Positions 23,001-34,361 of a stretch of 64,000 nt of DNA are shown here, one piece after another. This DNA is from Larix kaempferi. Lineage: Eukaryota > Streptophyta > Pinopsida > Pinales > Pinaceae. The DNA lies in NCBI GenBank assembly GCA_027924585.1, contig BSBM01000779.1, positions 12,179,001 through 12,243,000 on the forward strand. Reading direction: 5' to 3'. The notes under the pieces were generated by a model. It was given only the letters and a program-made list of their open reading frames with translations. It searched no databases and was not told the origin of the DNA. The position numbers were made by a program, and so were the translations under genes. Positions within the stretch are counted from its first letter, which is position 1. The number at the start of each line of letters is the position of its first letter.

Positions 23001-23409
23001 GATTGGTCATGGTGCTATTTGCTGGTCCAGCAAAAAGCAAGCAGCCATTGCACTTTCTTCAGCAGAGGCAGAGTATCGAGGGGCAGTCAATGCCTGCATT
23101 CAGGCAGTTTGGTTGCAGGGTATTCTTTCCGAGTTTGGTTTTGGTGGCACTACTTCGACTGTCCTATTTTGTGACAATCAAAGTGCTATCAAGATCTCCA
23201 CAGATCCAGTTCAGCGGCAGAGGACCAAACACATTGAGATTCATATGCATTACATTCGACAGTTGGTGCATGACCGCACCATCATTCTGCAATATTGCCC
23301 TACTGATGAGCAAATTGCAGACATCTTCACCAAGAGCTTCACTGAGAAGAAGTTCTCTTACCTCCGTTCACTGTTGGGGGTGAGTTCCATCATGGTGGAG
23401 ACAGATTGA
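20026..23409 (+). pseudogene. Copia-1 pol: protease, integrase, RT and RNase H with three stops
   Basis: One frame runs throughout. The protease has LLIDSGASNHMA. The pre-integrase zinc domain has LWHEIFGHLNY and CTGCIIGKH. The integrase DDE residues are in GLIHSDISG, ALRSDNGGEY and QQNGVAERKN. TAG at 21712-21714 breaks the linker after the integrase. RT follows (WKSAMDEEYSSLQKNNTWEL, KARLVAKGFSQVQGVDY, MDVKSAFLHGDL) with a TAG at 22240-22242 and a TGA at 22417-22419, then the catalytic box VLYVDDLLITG. RNase H has GFTDSDWAGDSIDRKSTSGY, ALSSAEAEYRG, FCDNQSAIKIS and KHIEIHMHYIR. Domains are complete and in copia order. Only the stops and the gag frameshift inactivate it. Confidence 0.96.
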
Positions 23410-23424
23410 TTCATTATTATGCTT

Positions 23425-23440
23425 TAGCTTGAGGGGGGGA
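23425..23440 (+). other. Second polypurine-like tract in Copia-1
   Basis: TTTAGCTTGAGGGGGGGA just downstream of the pol stop repeats the true tract TCTAGCTTGAGGGGGGG that abuts the 3' LTR at 23570-23585. It could be an internal plus-strand primer or a duplicated, unused copy. Confidence 0.6.
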
Positions 23441-23585
23441 TTTCTTCCCACTGGGTTTTCCCTCTTTCCTCACTTAGTTTATTTTCAGCATTTTTTGGAT
23501 TATTGTATTGGGGTGACCTTTGGTCTTAGTTACCAGGGCCCCACATTATTTTAGTTGGCACATCATAGTCTAGCTTGAGGGGGGG

Positions 23586-24339
23586 TGTTCGGATATCCAC
23601 ATCATCTATTTCAGGATACATATCTTTTTCAGGATCATCTATTTCAGGATACATATCTACTTCAGGATCTTGCATGATCTATTTCAGGATATGCATCCCA
23701 GTCACCAGTTTGATGCCTCCAGCACCTTATCCACCTTCTTCTAGCACCCGGGAGCCACTTACCACAGAGTTTTAGCCCTCCTAAGTTGAAAGGCGCCCTC
23801 TTCTCACCTACTGCCAGAGAAGGGCGCACTTGTTCACCTACCACTGCAGATTCACTCCAGTTACATTCAGTTAGCTCCGATTCTCCCTGATTTGAGGCTA
23901 GTTTCACTCCTGACTGACTGTTTCACCTCCGATTGACCTCCAGTTCGATTAGGTGACTTGTTCTGACTCCAGTTAGCCTCCCATGCGCCCCCACTGAGCC
24001 TCCAGATCCTATATCAGTGCTACACACTTCAGTTACATTTATTACACTCAGTTAGACTCAGTTTGACACCTGGATGACTGGTTGTTGTGATTGATGAGCA
24101 CCACCGATGATTTATGAGGACTCCTAGACAGAGTCAAGCTACTCCATTCTGTGATTCGAATGACCTTCTTAGGAAATTCGAATTGCTCAGTCATTGTGAC
24201 AGTTTTTATTGTAATTCATTCACCCTTTCTGGGAAGAGAGCACTGCTGCATGTTTTGCACAGTTTTGCACCATATTTTCTATGTTCATCTGTTGTGATTG
24301 ATTTACTTGTTCATTAGATCTGCTGTGACTAATTTTACA
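23586..24339 (+). repeat. Copia-1 3' LTR
   Basis: It is preceded by the polypurine tract at about 23570-23585 and followed by the second TAACA copy at 24340-24344. It is almost identical to the 5' LTR. Confidence 0.96.
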
Positions 24340-24344
24340 TAACA

Positions 24345-25510
24345 CACACCCCTCCCTCTTACCCCTACTCTTACTAACCCCCTCTCTCACTCCCCTAGTA
24401 CTCCACCTACACCTAACCCCCACCATTTGACAGACCAAATAAAATAAAAAGTGCAAAATAATAAAAACAAATGTTAGTTTCATAAACTAATAGTCTAAAA
24501 TTTAAAAACATTAAATTTGACATCTTTCCTTGTTAATAACAAGAATAATATATTTACATAGAACATCAAACCAAATGGAACAATATACTTGTAGGTAGAG
24601 AGAAACACACAACCATCTTAACCCTTTTTAATAATCCAAGTTTCAGTAACACACTAAAAATCTTGTCTTAGGAAGCAAAGAAAGGATTCAATACACAAAT
24701 CTTAGAAGCTGGAAAGACAAAATTAGAGTCATAAAGATAAAACAAATAACATAGAAAATGATAAAATGAACCAACATATCCTTGAAACATGAAAAAACAA
24801 CTTTTGCAGAATGCAAGGGTCCATCAGAAGACTCATGAACTAAAGGAAGAATAATTGCATTAGAAAATATCACAAAATAGGAGAGCAACTATTATATTTG
24901 CAATTTCTCAAAATATCAATTTACCTCTTCCTAACCTCCACCCCTCTCTATACACACACATACGCACATCCCTATGCCTCCCCCTACCACTAACCCTCAT
25001 CCTATCTCTATATCTCTCTCACACACACACACACATAGACATCCCTATGCCTCCCCATACCACTAACCCCCCTCCCCCCCCCTCTCTCTCTAACCTGTAC
25101 TAAACCCTTCTCTCACTCTCTTTATCCCCTACTACAATTACCCCAAATATCCTAACACCACCCTATATCTCTACCTCTAACGTTTAAACACTCCCCCTTC
25201 ATCTCTACCTCTAAACCCTTACCACCCTCTAAAGTCTCTCCCTTTACCTCTCTCTCTCTCTCTCTCTAACCCAAACACTCATTCTCCTCACCTATACCCC
25301 CCTTTGTCTCTAATCACCCTTTTCCTTAGCAAACCCATCTTCTCTCTCTCTCTCTCTACCACTAATACACTCCTCACCCTACCCCACAATCACACCCCTG
25401 AATCTCTCTCAATCTCTTTCTTTCTCTCACCCTCCTACTCACCCCCTTAGACTAACCCCTCCGTCCTCTCCCAATATCTTACCTCCTCCTCCTAATCATT
25501 TCTCACCCTT

Positions 25511-25547
<37 letters not shown>

Positions 25548-25680
25548 CTCCACCTACCCCAAACCCCCTCTTTCCATCTAATCACTCTAATTCTCCCCAA
25601 ACCCCAAACCCCCTCGATCTCTCTCTCTCTCCCTCCTACTCATTACTTTCTCTATCTCCCCCCTCCATGAAAGATGATCA
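24345..25680 (-). repeat. CT-rich low-complexity repeat (inverted copy of the GA-rich family)
   Basis: Long CT and AC microsatellites alternate with short unique words such as CTCCACCTACACCTAACCCCC, TCACCTATACCCCCCTTTGTC and TTACCCCTACTC. Their reverse complements (GGGGGTTAGGTGTAGGTGGAG, GACAAAGGGGGG, GTGATTAGAGAGAAAGGGG) occur in the same relative order at 32623-33831 and 60240-61150. About 24480-24940 is AT-rich and less repetitive. No gene is seen. Confidence 0.85.
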
Positions 25681-25721
25681 TTCTATAAACCTATCCATCC
25701 AAAGGGGTTAGTAAGGGAGAG

Positions 25722-26314
25722 TGTTGATGTATATGTAACTTCGGAATGTATTTCATCTATGTACTTCATATATATTTATTGTACCCTTATAAGAGATGTG
25801 TTATTCCTCTATAAGGAAGTGTCATCATGTGTATATACAAGTGTCGCAAGCGTGTGTACTTGCCGATGGGTTATTAGACCACCATGTGTGGGGTAGGCCT
25901 TGAAATATATATTATATTGTGGATGTACCTAGCTAGACAAGTCGATCCCATAGTGTAACTGGGCAAACAGGTTAAGTATAAATAGAGATCGGGAGATCTC
26001 TATTTGATCACTTGGTAAGTCATACTTCTCTCACTCAGAAAGTGGTGCACTAGTGAGGAGGAGGATCATCTACTACTAGGAGACTATCTCAGTGTATTTT
26101 GGTTGAGCCATTTCTCTCTCTATCTCTGAGGAAGTTGTGGGGTTTTTCACCTTAGGGTTTTCCCCATGGAAACTCTGTGTCTCTTGTCTCTCATGCTTTT
26201 GATTCTTATGATGCTTGTCATGCTTATTATGATTGTTATGCATTGATATACTGTACATGTTATTCTCTTAGTAAAGATCCTAGAGTATTGTGAATTAATG
26301 CTCAAAATTTAACA
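25722..26314 (+). repeat. Copia-2 5' LTR
   Basis: It is a TG...CA repeat bounded by GAGAG and by the primer-binding site TGGTATCAGAGC at 26315-26326. Confidence 0.94.
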
Positions 26315-26888
26315 TGGTATCAGAGCTAACCTGAGAAGAAGACATTGTGCAGTGACATAAACTTGGGTTTCTTGTTTATTGGGTTTCTCTCCATAGATTT
26401 TGGAAAAGCAGTATAGTAGATTGACTCTACTCATCAAGGAGAATATATCTATCCAATCAGAATTAAATTCTGAGCATTTTTAGATTTGGCCCTAAAAATT
26501 AGGGTTTCCACAAAATAGGAATTTCTGGAATCTGAAGACATAGCTAGAAGCTCCTTGCAAAAATCGAAGTTTAGAGCTTTGGATCGAGATTTTTGGCTGG
26601 GTAGATCTCCGAGAAACTCAAACCCTAATTCAGGGTCCTCCTTAGTGAACCCGGGAAGACAAAAAGGCATTTTTGAAGGGTGTAGCTTTGCAAATCTCAA
26701 ATTCTGAATACACCAGGTTGATCAACTCATCAAGGTGCATCTTTCTATCCTTTTAGAAAGTTGAATTTCACATTTTTAATTTTTAGGGTTTCTCTGACAA
26801 ACCCTAATCCGGGACCAGATCCAGTTTTCCACAATTCAAGTGGTAAGATCTAAATATTTTCTATTTCCATTTGAAGTACTCTTTAAAT

Positions 26889-28208
26889 ATGTCTCACCAC
26901 ACCAAGCTTGAGGATAAGCTTGAAGGGGATGATAACTTCCGAGCCTAGAAGTATAGGATTGGGTTAATCCTGGAAGAGAATGAGTTGGACTCATATGTAA
27001 AAGAAGACATCCCTATCCCAGAGGATGAAGAAGCTAAGATATTGCATAAGAAGAACTTGGTCAAGGCAAAGAGAATCATTGTTGATTCTATCAAGGACCA
27101 TCTCATCCCCCATGTCTCATCTCTAAAGAAACCCAAAGAGATGTTTGATTCACTATCCAAGCTATTTGAAGGGAAGAACATAAATCGGAAGATGACTCTG
27201 TGGAACCAATTGAAAGGGGTAAAACTTCAGAATGGAGAATCCATTCAATCTTATTTTTCTAGGGTCTCCTAGATCAAGGAACAAATAGAAGCAGGGGATG
27301 AAATGGTGGAGAATGGTGAATTTGTCATGACCACTCTAAATGGCCTACCGAGGTCATGGGACTCCTTTATTCAAGGAATCTATGCAAGAGAGAAGTTGGT
27401 ATCCTTCAGCAGACTATGGGAATAATGCTCACAAGAAGAAGCAAGGCTTGTGGCACGAGAAGAAAAGATGGGGAATGAAGATCAAGCTCTCACAGCTCAC
27501 ACCAAGAAAGGGAAGTCTAAGAGAGAGCCATCTCACTCCAAGAAATCTTCACATCATTATAAAGAAAGAAGAATATGCTTCACCTGTAATGAAAAAGGAC
27601 ATATTGCAATAAATTGTCCCAAGAACAAGAAGGACAACAACAAATTCAACAAGAAGAATAAGGGCAGCAAAATAAGGTATCATGCTCATACTACCGAGGA
27701 TGATGAACCTCCCAAGAAGAAGGCTAGAGCAGAAAGTGATGATAACTCATCAAGTGAAGAAGAGTATGTTCTAATCTCTGCTCTCACAAGTACTATCTCC
27801 CATGGTTGTAATGATTGGCTTATTGACAATGGGGATTCAAAACACGTGACTGGGTTTAAAGAATCCTTTGCTAATCTATCTGAACATGAGTCACCCCATA
27901 AGGTGAAACTTGGGGATGACTACCAATACCCTATCAAAGGAAGTGGTGAGGCCTCCTACAATCTAGACTCTGGGAAGTCATTGAAGATGAAAGATGTTTT
28001 ATATGTACCTGGGCTCAATAAGAACCTACTCTCCATATCCGCATTGGATGCAAAAGGTATGAGGGTTGCATTTGTGGATGGTCAAGTTCTAATGTGGCAA
28101 AAGGGAAAGACCATATATGATGCAGTAGTGATTGGAGAGCAAGAGGGAGGATTGTACAAATTAAAGGGACAACTTGAACATGCTATGAAGACAAAGATTC
28201 ATCCATAG
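26889..28208 (+). pseudogene. Copia-2 gag and protease, broken by stops
   Basis: The frame starts at the ATG at 26889 (MSHHTKLEDKLEGDDNF) and matches copia gag (KYRIGLILEENELD, KKNLVKAKRIIVDSIKDHL, LNGLPRSWDSFIQGI). In-frame stops lie at 26946-26948, 27270-27272 and 27423-27425. The zinc knuckle CFTCNEKGHIAINC (CX2CX4HX4C) is intact. The protease segment reads WLIDNGDSKHVTG, with D-N-G in place of the usual D-S-G. The following VLYVPGLNKNLLSISAL block and GLYKL lead toward the pre-integrase domain, and the frame stops at 28206-28208 before any integrase. Confidence 0.93.
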
Positions 28209-29312
28209 TCATGGATCACATAGAGGTATGTATAATTTATTTTTGCAAAGGTTAACTAATGAGTTATGCAGGTCATTGAAGAGAACAAGAACACATTGCT
28301 AGACATAACTAGCAAATATGATGACCAGGTATGTTTTTGTTATATATATCGTATACTTTTGTATGATTGATAATGATTACTCTTGAAGTTACAAGTTTGA
28401 GTAATCTAGGGCTTATGCATATTATGTTTCTTACCTTAATTGATGATATGACTAACGAGAAGAGTCATAGGTTTGAGTAATCAGGGGTTTAGGTATATCA
28501 TGTTTATGACTAATCATAAGAATGCTTATTATTTCTGTTTGAAATGATCCTGACTATACATGCTTGAGATTATTATGTTTTGATAATATTAAGATTATAA
28601 TAATGAATGTTTGATTATGTATGAGACCTCGAGGATATCACAATGATGATACTCATAAGCATGCATAGGGATCGAGAAGGAATATAAGTTCAAGAACAGG
28701 TAATCCAGGAAGCAAAGATTAAGAGGGAGCACACTCCAGTGGTTTCTGCAAGGATGCAGATATTAGGGAGTTGACCATCTCTCTACATTCCACAACAGAA
28801 AGGTGTAGAAGAAGCTACTTCAGATTAGGACTCCAGCAGCTCCTGCAAGGAAGCAAAGACTCAGAGGGAGTCCACCCAACAAACAAACAAAGATAAGTAT
28901 TTTAATTGTCATTTCTTGCATATTTGTTTGTTTAAATAATATTGTTCAATGATGTATATGCTTATGTTCTTAGATTTAGGATGTGTATTATGCATATTAG
29001 AATGATTGCATTAATGAACAGCTTACTACTAATATGCATTTGATGGGTAAGTAGGCCTATGGCACTGTACAACATTCCATTGCTACTTATCTAGAATGAA
29101 ACCTCTTTGCTGACATGTTGGGAGCTATGCAAACTCTTAACAATGTTCTGGTAGAGACTGGAAGGCATCTAGAAAGTTATGGAACATGGATAAATGTTGT
29201 ATTGAAGCATTGGCTAAGATAATTGCATGACTGTATGACATATTTCTTTATGTGTAAGAATTTGTTCTGAAAATTATGAGATGTTTCTAATCATGCAATT
29301 TAACTTGTTTTG
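28209..29312 (+). other. Foreign segment replacing integrase in Copia-2, with exon-like pieces
   Basis: No integrase motif is found in any frame. Instead there are splice-like signals: a donor (GAG|GTATGT) at about 28227, an acceptor-exon-donor unit at about 28273-28329 (19 codons, phase 0, VIEENKNTLLDITSKYDDQ, flanked by GCAG and GTATGT), and an acceptor TTTTGTAG near 29315. A possible second coding piece lies at about 29115-29200 (MLGAMQTLNNVLVETGRHLE). This could be a captured host-gene fragment or an unrelated insertion. The source gene is not recognised. Confidence 0.4.
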
Positions 29313-30763
29313 TAGGAAAGACAATATACCTTCACCTACAAAAGAAGGAATACAACATTTGTTCCAGCAACAAAGATATATATTGAAGATATTGAAGTTC
29401 CCAGGATCTGGGATGAAGAAATGGAAGAATGCCATGATTCGTCGATCATGAAGAATGATGTTTGGGATGCAGTACCAAGACCTGAAGGGGAGTTTGTAGT
29501 GACTTCCAAGAGAATCTACAAGATCAAGCATGCTATAGATGGCAGGATAGAGAAGTATAAAAGTGATGAAATGGAAGATACACCAGATGGATTTCAAGAC
29601 AGCTTTCTTGAATGGTGTAGTTGAAGAAGAAGTATATGTGGAGTAGCCACTTGGTTTTGAGGCACATGACAGGGAGTCATATATGTGCAGAACTTGGTAG
29701 GATAGACAGCTTTCTATCTAGTTTGGGCTTTACCAAGAGTAAAGCAGGTTCCAACCTTTACTACAAGGTTGAGGAAGGAAATCTAGTGATACTACTTTTG
29801 TATGTGGATGACCTATTTGTAACAGGAGATGACAGATTGATTGCCGATACAAAGAGGAAGCTTGCTGCCGAGTTCGATATGAAGGACTTGGGGATGATGC
29901 ACTATTTTCTAGGTATGAAGGTGTGGCAGAGTGCAGATGGGATCTTCCTTGGACAAGGGAAGTATACTGTAGATATCTTGAAGATGTTCGGGATGATGGA
30001 TTACAAGGCCATGACCACACCTATGGCATCGAACCTGAAGCTTCTATTTGATGCTTCATCTGAGCCAGTTGATATCTCTATGTATCGTCAAATAATAGGG
30101 TCCTTGATGTACCTGACGAACACGAGACCAGATATTTTCTTTGCTGTGAACACACTGAGTCAGTTCCTGACAGATCGGAGGAGTGTTCACCTGATTGCTG
30201 TAAAGCATATTCTGAGGTAACTGAAGGGTACAGTTGATTATGGGCTCAAGTATGAAGCGAATCAAAAGTTTAACTTGCAAGGTTATGTTGATTCAGATTG
30301 GGCAGGTAGTGCTGCAGATAGGAAGAGCACATCTGGGTGTTGCTTTAATATGGGATCAGGTGTGATCTCTTGGTTTAGCAGGAAGCAGTCCTTTGTAGCA
30401 TTGAGTATAGCTGAGGCAAAGTATGTTGCAGCCTGTTCAGTTAGTTGTGAGGCAGTATATCTTCGGAAGCTACTGTCTGAGTTATTTGATCTCCCATTGG
30501 ATGCTACTGGTATCTTCTGTGATAACCAGAGTTGTGTGAAGCTGTTTGAGAACCCAATGTTTCACAACAGGTCGAAACACATAGAGATCAAATATCACTA
30601 TATTAGGGATATGGTGCAGAGAGGAGCAATGAAGCTCCTGTATGTTGCGACAGATGAGCAGATTGCAGATGTGTTGACGAAGCCACTAGCCAGATTGAAG
30701 TTCGAGTACTTCAGAGAGAGGCTTGGTGTTCTTCAGATAGACGACACTTCGAGGAAGAAGTGA
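29313..30763 (+). pseudogene. Copia-2 RT and RNase H with internal deletions
   Basis: RT begins at about 29415 (SSIMKNDVWDAVPRPEG, SKRIYKIKHAIDG). After KYK about 60 residues are missing. The frame then resumes with DFKTAFLNGV, and a second, shorter deletion removes the LKKALYGLKQ-type block. The catalytic box LLLYVDDLFVTG is intact at about 29795. A TAA at 30218-30220 breaks the connection domain. RNase H follows in the same frame (GYVDSDWAGSAADRKSTSG, ALSIAEAKYVAACS, FCDNQSCVKLFENP, KHIEIKYHYIRDMV) and ends at 30761-30763. Confidence 0.94.
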
Positions 30764-32018
30764 TGGAGACATTTGATGTAGCCATTCCTAGCATGGTGGA
30801 AGGGGGATCCTTCACATGGCTATGGATGTAAGCGCTGGATGATGAGCATCAGGGTGATGTCCTAGTTTCTTCTCTGTATGATCAGTTGGATCATTTGTAT
30901 ATGTATTTTGTATATGCATCATGTTGGATGCTTGGACCATGTATCTGTCTTTGTATCAGGTGGATACATTCTATGATAAGGTAGATCATGTCTGTTGATA
31001 TATATCAGGTATGATAAGGTAGATCATGTATGTTGATGGATACATTGTGTGGATCATGTATTTATGTATTAGGTGGATACACTATGTATGGTGATATGTA
31101 TCAAGTAGATACTTGGTATGCATCAAGAGGATGCATTGTATGATCAAGATGATCGTGGATGACGAGCTTCTCCAGATGACATGCATCAGAACGATGCAGT
31201 GATGATGATCAGGATGATCATGTGTACATTAGGATGATATATGGTGAGTATCAGGATGATACTTTGTGGCCGTGGATCAGGTTGTGCAAATGAGCATGTC
31301 TGGGAGATCCTATAGGTCGGAGTTGTGTACCTGTAATAGCCTGGGATGCTCTTTCGAGACATTGCTCTAGGAGGACATGTAATTTGTGCCCTGGGAGATC
31401 TTTAGGTCGAAGTTGTGTACCCGTAACATCCTGAGATGCTCTTGTGAGGTTTTGTCCTATGGCATGTAATTTGCTCCTGGGAGATCTGGACAAGATGAAA
31501 AAGGCCTCAGATGCTTCAGCCAGGTTTTACCATGACCACATGTAATTTGCTCCTAGGAGATCTGGACAGGATGAAGAAGGCCTTAGATGCTTCAGCCAGG
31601 TTTTGTGGTAAGATCACATGTAATGTGCTCCTGGGAGATCCGATAGGTAGAGCTTTGTGCTCGTAATAGCCTGGGATGCTTCAGCCAGGTTTTGTGATGG
31701 GTCACATGTAATGTTCTCCTGAGAGATCCGATAGGTAGAGCTGTGTGCTCGTAACAGCCTGGGATGCTACCGCCAGGTTTTGTGACGCACGTAATAAGTC
31801 CTGAGGATTCCACAGTATGGCCAGTGATGAAGACCAACAGGTGGTGGGCCTACATCCAGTATGAAAAAGGACTAGCTCTGTAGAACTTTCTATGACGAGT
31901 AGATTCAGAGATTGGTTGAGATAGCAGCAGCAGTGACGATGATGATGACAATGATCCCGAGAAGAAGACTTGTACTAGCAGATCTATGTCGAGAAATACC
32001 TTCCTAGTTAAGAGGGAG
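30764..32018 (+). repeat. Copia-2 3' non-coding region with tandem repeats
   Basis: From about 30880 to 31250, words such as GTGGATACATT, GTAGATCATGT and ATCAGGATGATCATG recur irregularly. From about 31290 to 31805 five to six units of about 90-105 bp share CTCCTGGGAGATC, GCCTGGGATGCTTCAGCCAGG and CACATGTAATGTGCTC. No coding potential is seen. The purine tract AAGAGGGAG ends at 32018, right before the 3' LTR. Confidence 0.82.
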
Positions 32019-32622
32019 TGTTGATGTATATGTAACTTCAAAATGTATTTCATCTATGTACTTCATATATATTTATTGTACCCTTATAAGAGATGTGTTA
32101 TTCGTCTATAAGGAAGTGTCGTCATGTGTATTGACAAGTGTCGCAAGCGTGTGTACTTTCCAATGGGTTATTAGACCACCATGTGTGGGGTCGGCCCTGA
32201 AATATATATTATATTGTGGATGTACCTAGCTAGACAAGTCGGCCCCATAGTGTAACTGGGAAAACAGGTTAAGTATAAATAGAGATCGGGAGATCTCTAT
32301 TTGATCACTTGGAAAGTCATACTTCTCTCACTCAGAAAGTGGCGCACTAGTGAGGAGGAGGATCATCTGCTACTAGGAGACTATCTCAGTGTATTTTGGT
32401 TGTACTTTGGTTGAGCCATTGCTCTCTCTATCTCTGAGGAAGTTGTGGGGTTTTTCACCTTAGGGTTTTCCCCACGGAAAATCTGTGTCTCTTGTCTCTC
32501 ATGCTTTTGATTCTTATGATGCTTGTCATACTTATTATGATTGTTATGCATTGATATATTGTACATGTTATTCTCTCAGTAAAGATCCTAGATTATTGTG
32601 AATTAATCCTCAAACTTTAACA
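32019..32622 (+). repeat. Copia-2 3' LTR
   Basis: It matches 25722-26314 with about 25 substitutions and an 11-bp insertion near 32397. It ends in TTTAACA and is followed by the GAGAG target copy. Confidence 0.94.
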
Positions 32623-32627
32623 GAGAG

Positions 32628-33102
32628 GCGGGGGGAGAGAGAGAGATAGGAGGGGGGTCAGTCATAGGCGGAGGAATAGGGATGTCTATGTGTGTGTGTG
32701 TGTGTGTATGTGTGTATGAGAGAGAGAGAGAGAGAGAGAGAACCAATGGTGCAGTGGTGTGTTAAGGGGTTGAGGGAGAGAGAGAGGGGGGTGGGGGTTA
32801 GGTGTAGGTGGAGGAGTAGGGGAGTGAGAGAGAGTGAGAGAGGGGGTTAGTATGATTTAGGGGGAAAAGAGGGAGGAGAGAGAGGGAGAGAGGGGGTTAA
32901 GGGTTTGGGGAGGAACTTAGGGTGATTAGAGAGAAAGGGGGACCTATAGGTGAGGAGCGTGTGTGTTTGGGTTAGAGAGAGAGAGAGGTAATGGGAGAGA
33001 CATTGGAGGGTGGTAAGGGGTTAGAGGTACAGAAAAATGGGGGTAAGTGTATTAAGGGAGAAAGAGAGTGAGAGAAGGGGTTAGTAAGTGTTAGGGAGAG
33101 GG

Positions 33103-33138
<36 letters not shown>

Positions 33139-33828
33139 GGAGGTTAGTGGTAGGGGGAGGCATAGGTATGTGTTTTTTTGTGATATATATATATATACAG
33201 AGAGAGAGAGAGTGATAACTAATGGGGAAATGGTGTGTTAAGGGGTTGAGAAAGAGAGAGAGGGGTGTGGGTTAGGTGTAGGTGGAGTAGCGGAGTGAGA
33301 GAGAGTGGGAGAGGGGGTTAATAAGAGTTAGGGGGAAGAGGCAGGGGGGAGATAGAGAGGAGGGGTCAGTGGTTTGGGGAGGAAATTAGGGTGATTAGAG
33401 AGAAAGGGGGGTATAGGTGATGAGCATGGGTGTTTGGGTTAGAGAGTATGAGAGAGGTGAGGGAGAGACATTGGGGGGTGGTAAGGGGATAGAGGTAGAG
33501 AGAGAGGGATATTTTAAGGGGTTATAGGCAGAGACAAAGGGGGGAGTTAGGTTATTGGGGGTAAGTGGAGCAGGGGAGAAAGAGAGTGAGATAAGGAGGA
33601 GGAGGATAGGGGGCTAGTAAAAGTTAGGGAGAAGAGGGGAGAGAGAGAAAGCGGAGGAGGAAGGGGGGGTTAGTGGTAGGGAGAGGATTAGGGGGGTTGA
33701 GAGAGAGAGCACGCAGGAGGTTTTTAGGGGATTGGGGATATATTTAGAAAGGCATAGGAGTTGTGGGTAGGTGTAATAAGGGATAGGAGGGTGGGGTTCG
33801 AGGTGGAGTAGCACAGGGGTTATTAGGG
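32628..33828 (+). repeat. GA-rich repeat family, block left of the CACTA element
   Basis: It consists of GAGA microsatellites with recurrent words. AATGGTG[CA]A[GA]TGGTGTGTTAAGGGGTTGAG occurs near 32743 and again near 33218 (about 475 bp apart), and GGTGATTAGAGAGAAAGGGG recurs in step. It also has short GT and AT runs. Hydroxylated or proline-rich frames here are repeat artefacts. It continues at 60010 on the other side of the CACTA element. Confidence 0.87.
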
Positions 33829-33831
33829 GAA

Positions 33832-34205
33832 CACTATGGAATTATAACCCAAAATCCGACGACATCCAACAAAAAGGACTGTGTCGTCAAATTTCACCTT
33901 CGAAATTATGAAATTTGATGAAAGTTTTTTTAACTGATAGAATTGTCGGTCAGATATCCGACTGTCGTTGGATATTCAACAACCGTTGTCGTATATTCGA
34001 CCACAGGTGTCGGAAATCCGACAACTCCAACAATGCTCCATTTTTTGGATATCTGACATATATTTTATAACGGTAACTATGCTGAAGGGGTTGGATATCT
34101 GACATGAATTTCATAACGGTAAATATGTTGAAGTGGTCGGATATCCGACGAACATTTATATTTTAAAATCTATAAATTTCGAAACATTCCGACATGTTTT
34201 CTATA
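33832..34205 (+). repeat. CACTA left terminus and subterminal repeats
   Basis: After the 24-bp terminal repeat come CAGATATCCGAC, GTCGTTGGATATTC, GTCGGAAATCCGAC, TTGGATATCTGAC (twice) and GTCGGATATCCGAC. These are variants of one palindromic word in both orientations. In En/Spm such subterminal motifs bind the TNPA protein; the binding here is inferred from that family. Confidence 0.88.
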
Positions 34206-34361
34206 CAAGTGACGGTTTGTGGAAATTATTTTATTCTTCAGCGGATTGTTTTCCGTAAAAGAATACATTATTATTTCTATTGTTTTTGTGATTAAAAATA
34301 GAAAATTGTGGAGCTTGATTTTCTAAGATCAATAATCTTCATTCAAGCTCTTTATCAGGAA

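Larger units (their letters stand above)
18151..24339 (+). mobile_element. Copia-1: complete young Ty1/copia retrotransposon
   Basis: LTRs at 18151-18905 (755 bp) and 23586-24339 (754 bp) both run from TGTTCGGATATCC to CTAATTTTACA and differ at about eight positions. The target duplication is TAACA at 18146-18150 and 24340-24344. The primer-binding site TGGTATCAGAGCC directly follows the left LTR at 18906-18918, and a purine tract TAGCTTGAGGGGGGG directly precedes the right LTR. Inside, the order is gag, zinc knuckle, protease, integrase, RT, RNase H, which is the Ty1/copia order. One frameshift and three in-frame stops make it non-functional despite its youth. Confidence 0.97.
25722..32622 (+). 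mobile_element. Copia-2: older Ty1/copia element lacking integrase
   Basis: LTRs at 25722-26314 (593 bp) and 32019-32622 (604 bp, with an 11-bp GGTTGTACTTT-type duplication) run from TGTTGATGTATATG to TTTAACA. The target duplication is GAGAG at 25717-25721 and 32623-32627. The primer-binding site TGGTATCAGAGC follows the left LTR at 26315-26326, and the purine tract AAGAGGGAG precedes the right LTR. I count roughly 25 LTR substitutions, about 4%, so it is clearly older than Copia-1. Gag-protease and RT-RNase H are present but broken. Between them the integrase is missing and about 1.1 kb of unrelated DNA stands in its place. Confidence 0.95.

Noticed and set aside
32972-33814. Minus-strand Pro/Ser/Leu-rich frames
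   Set aside because: They are translations of GA/CT microsatellites.
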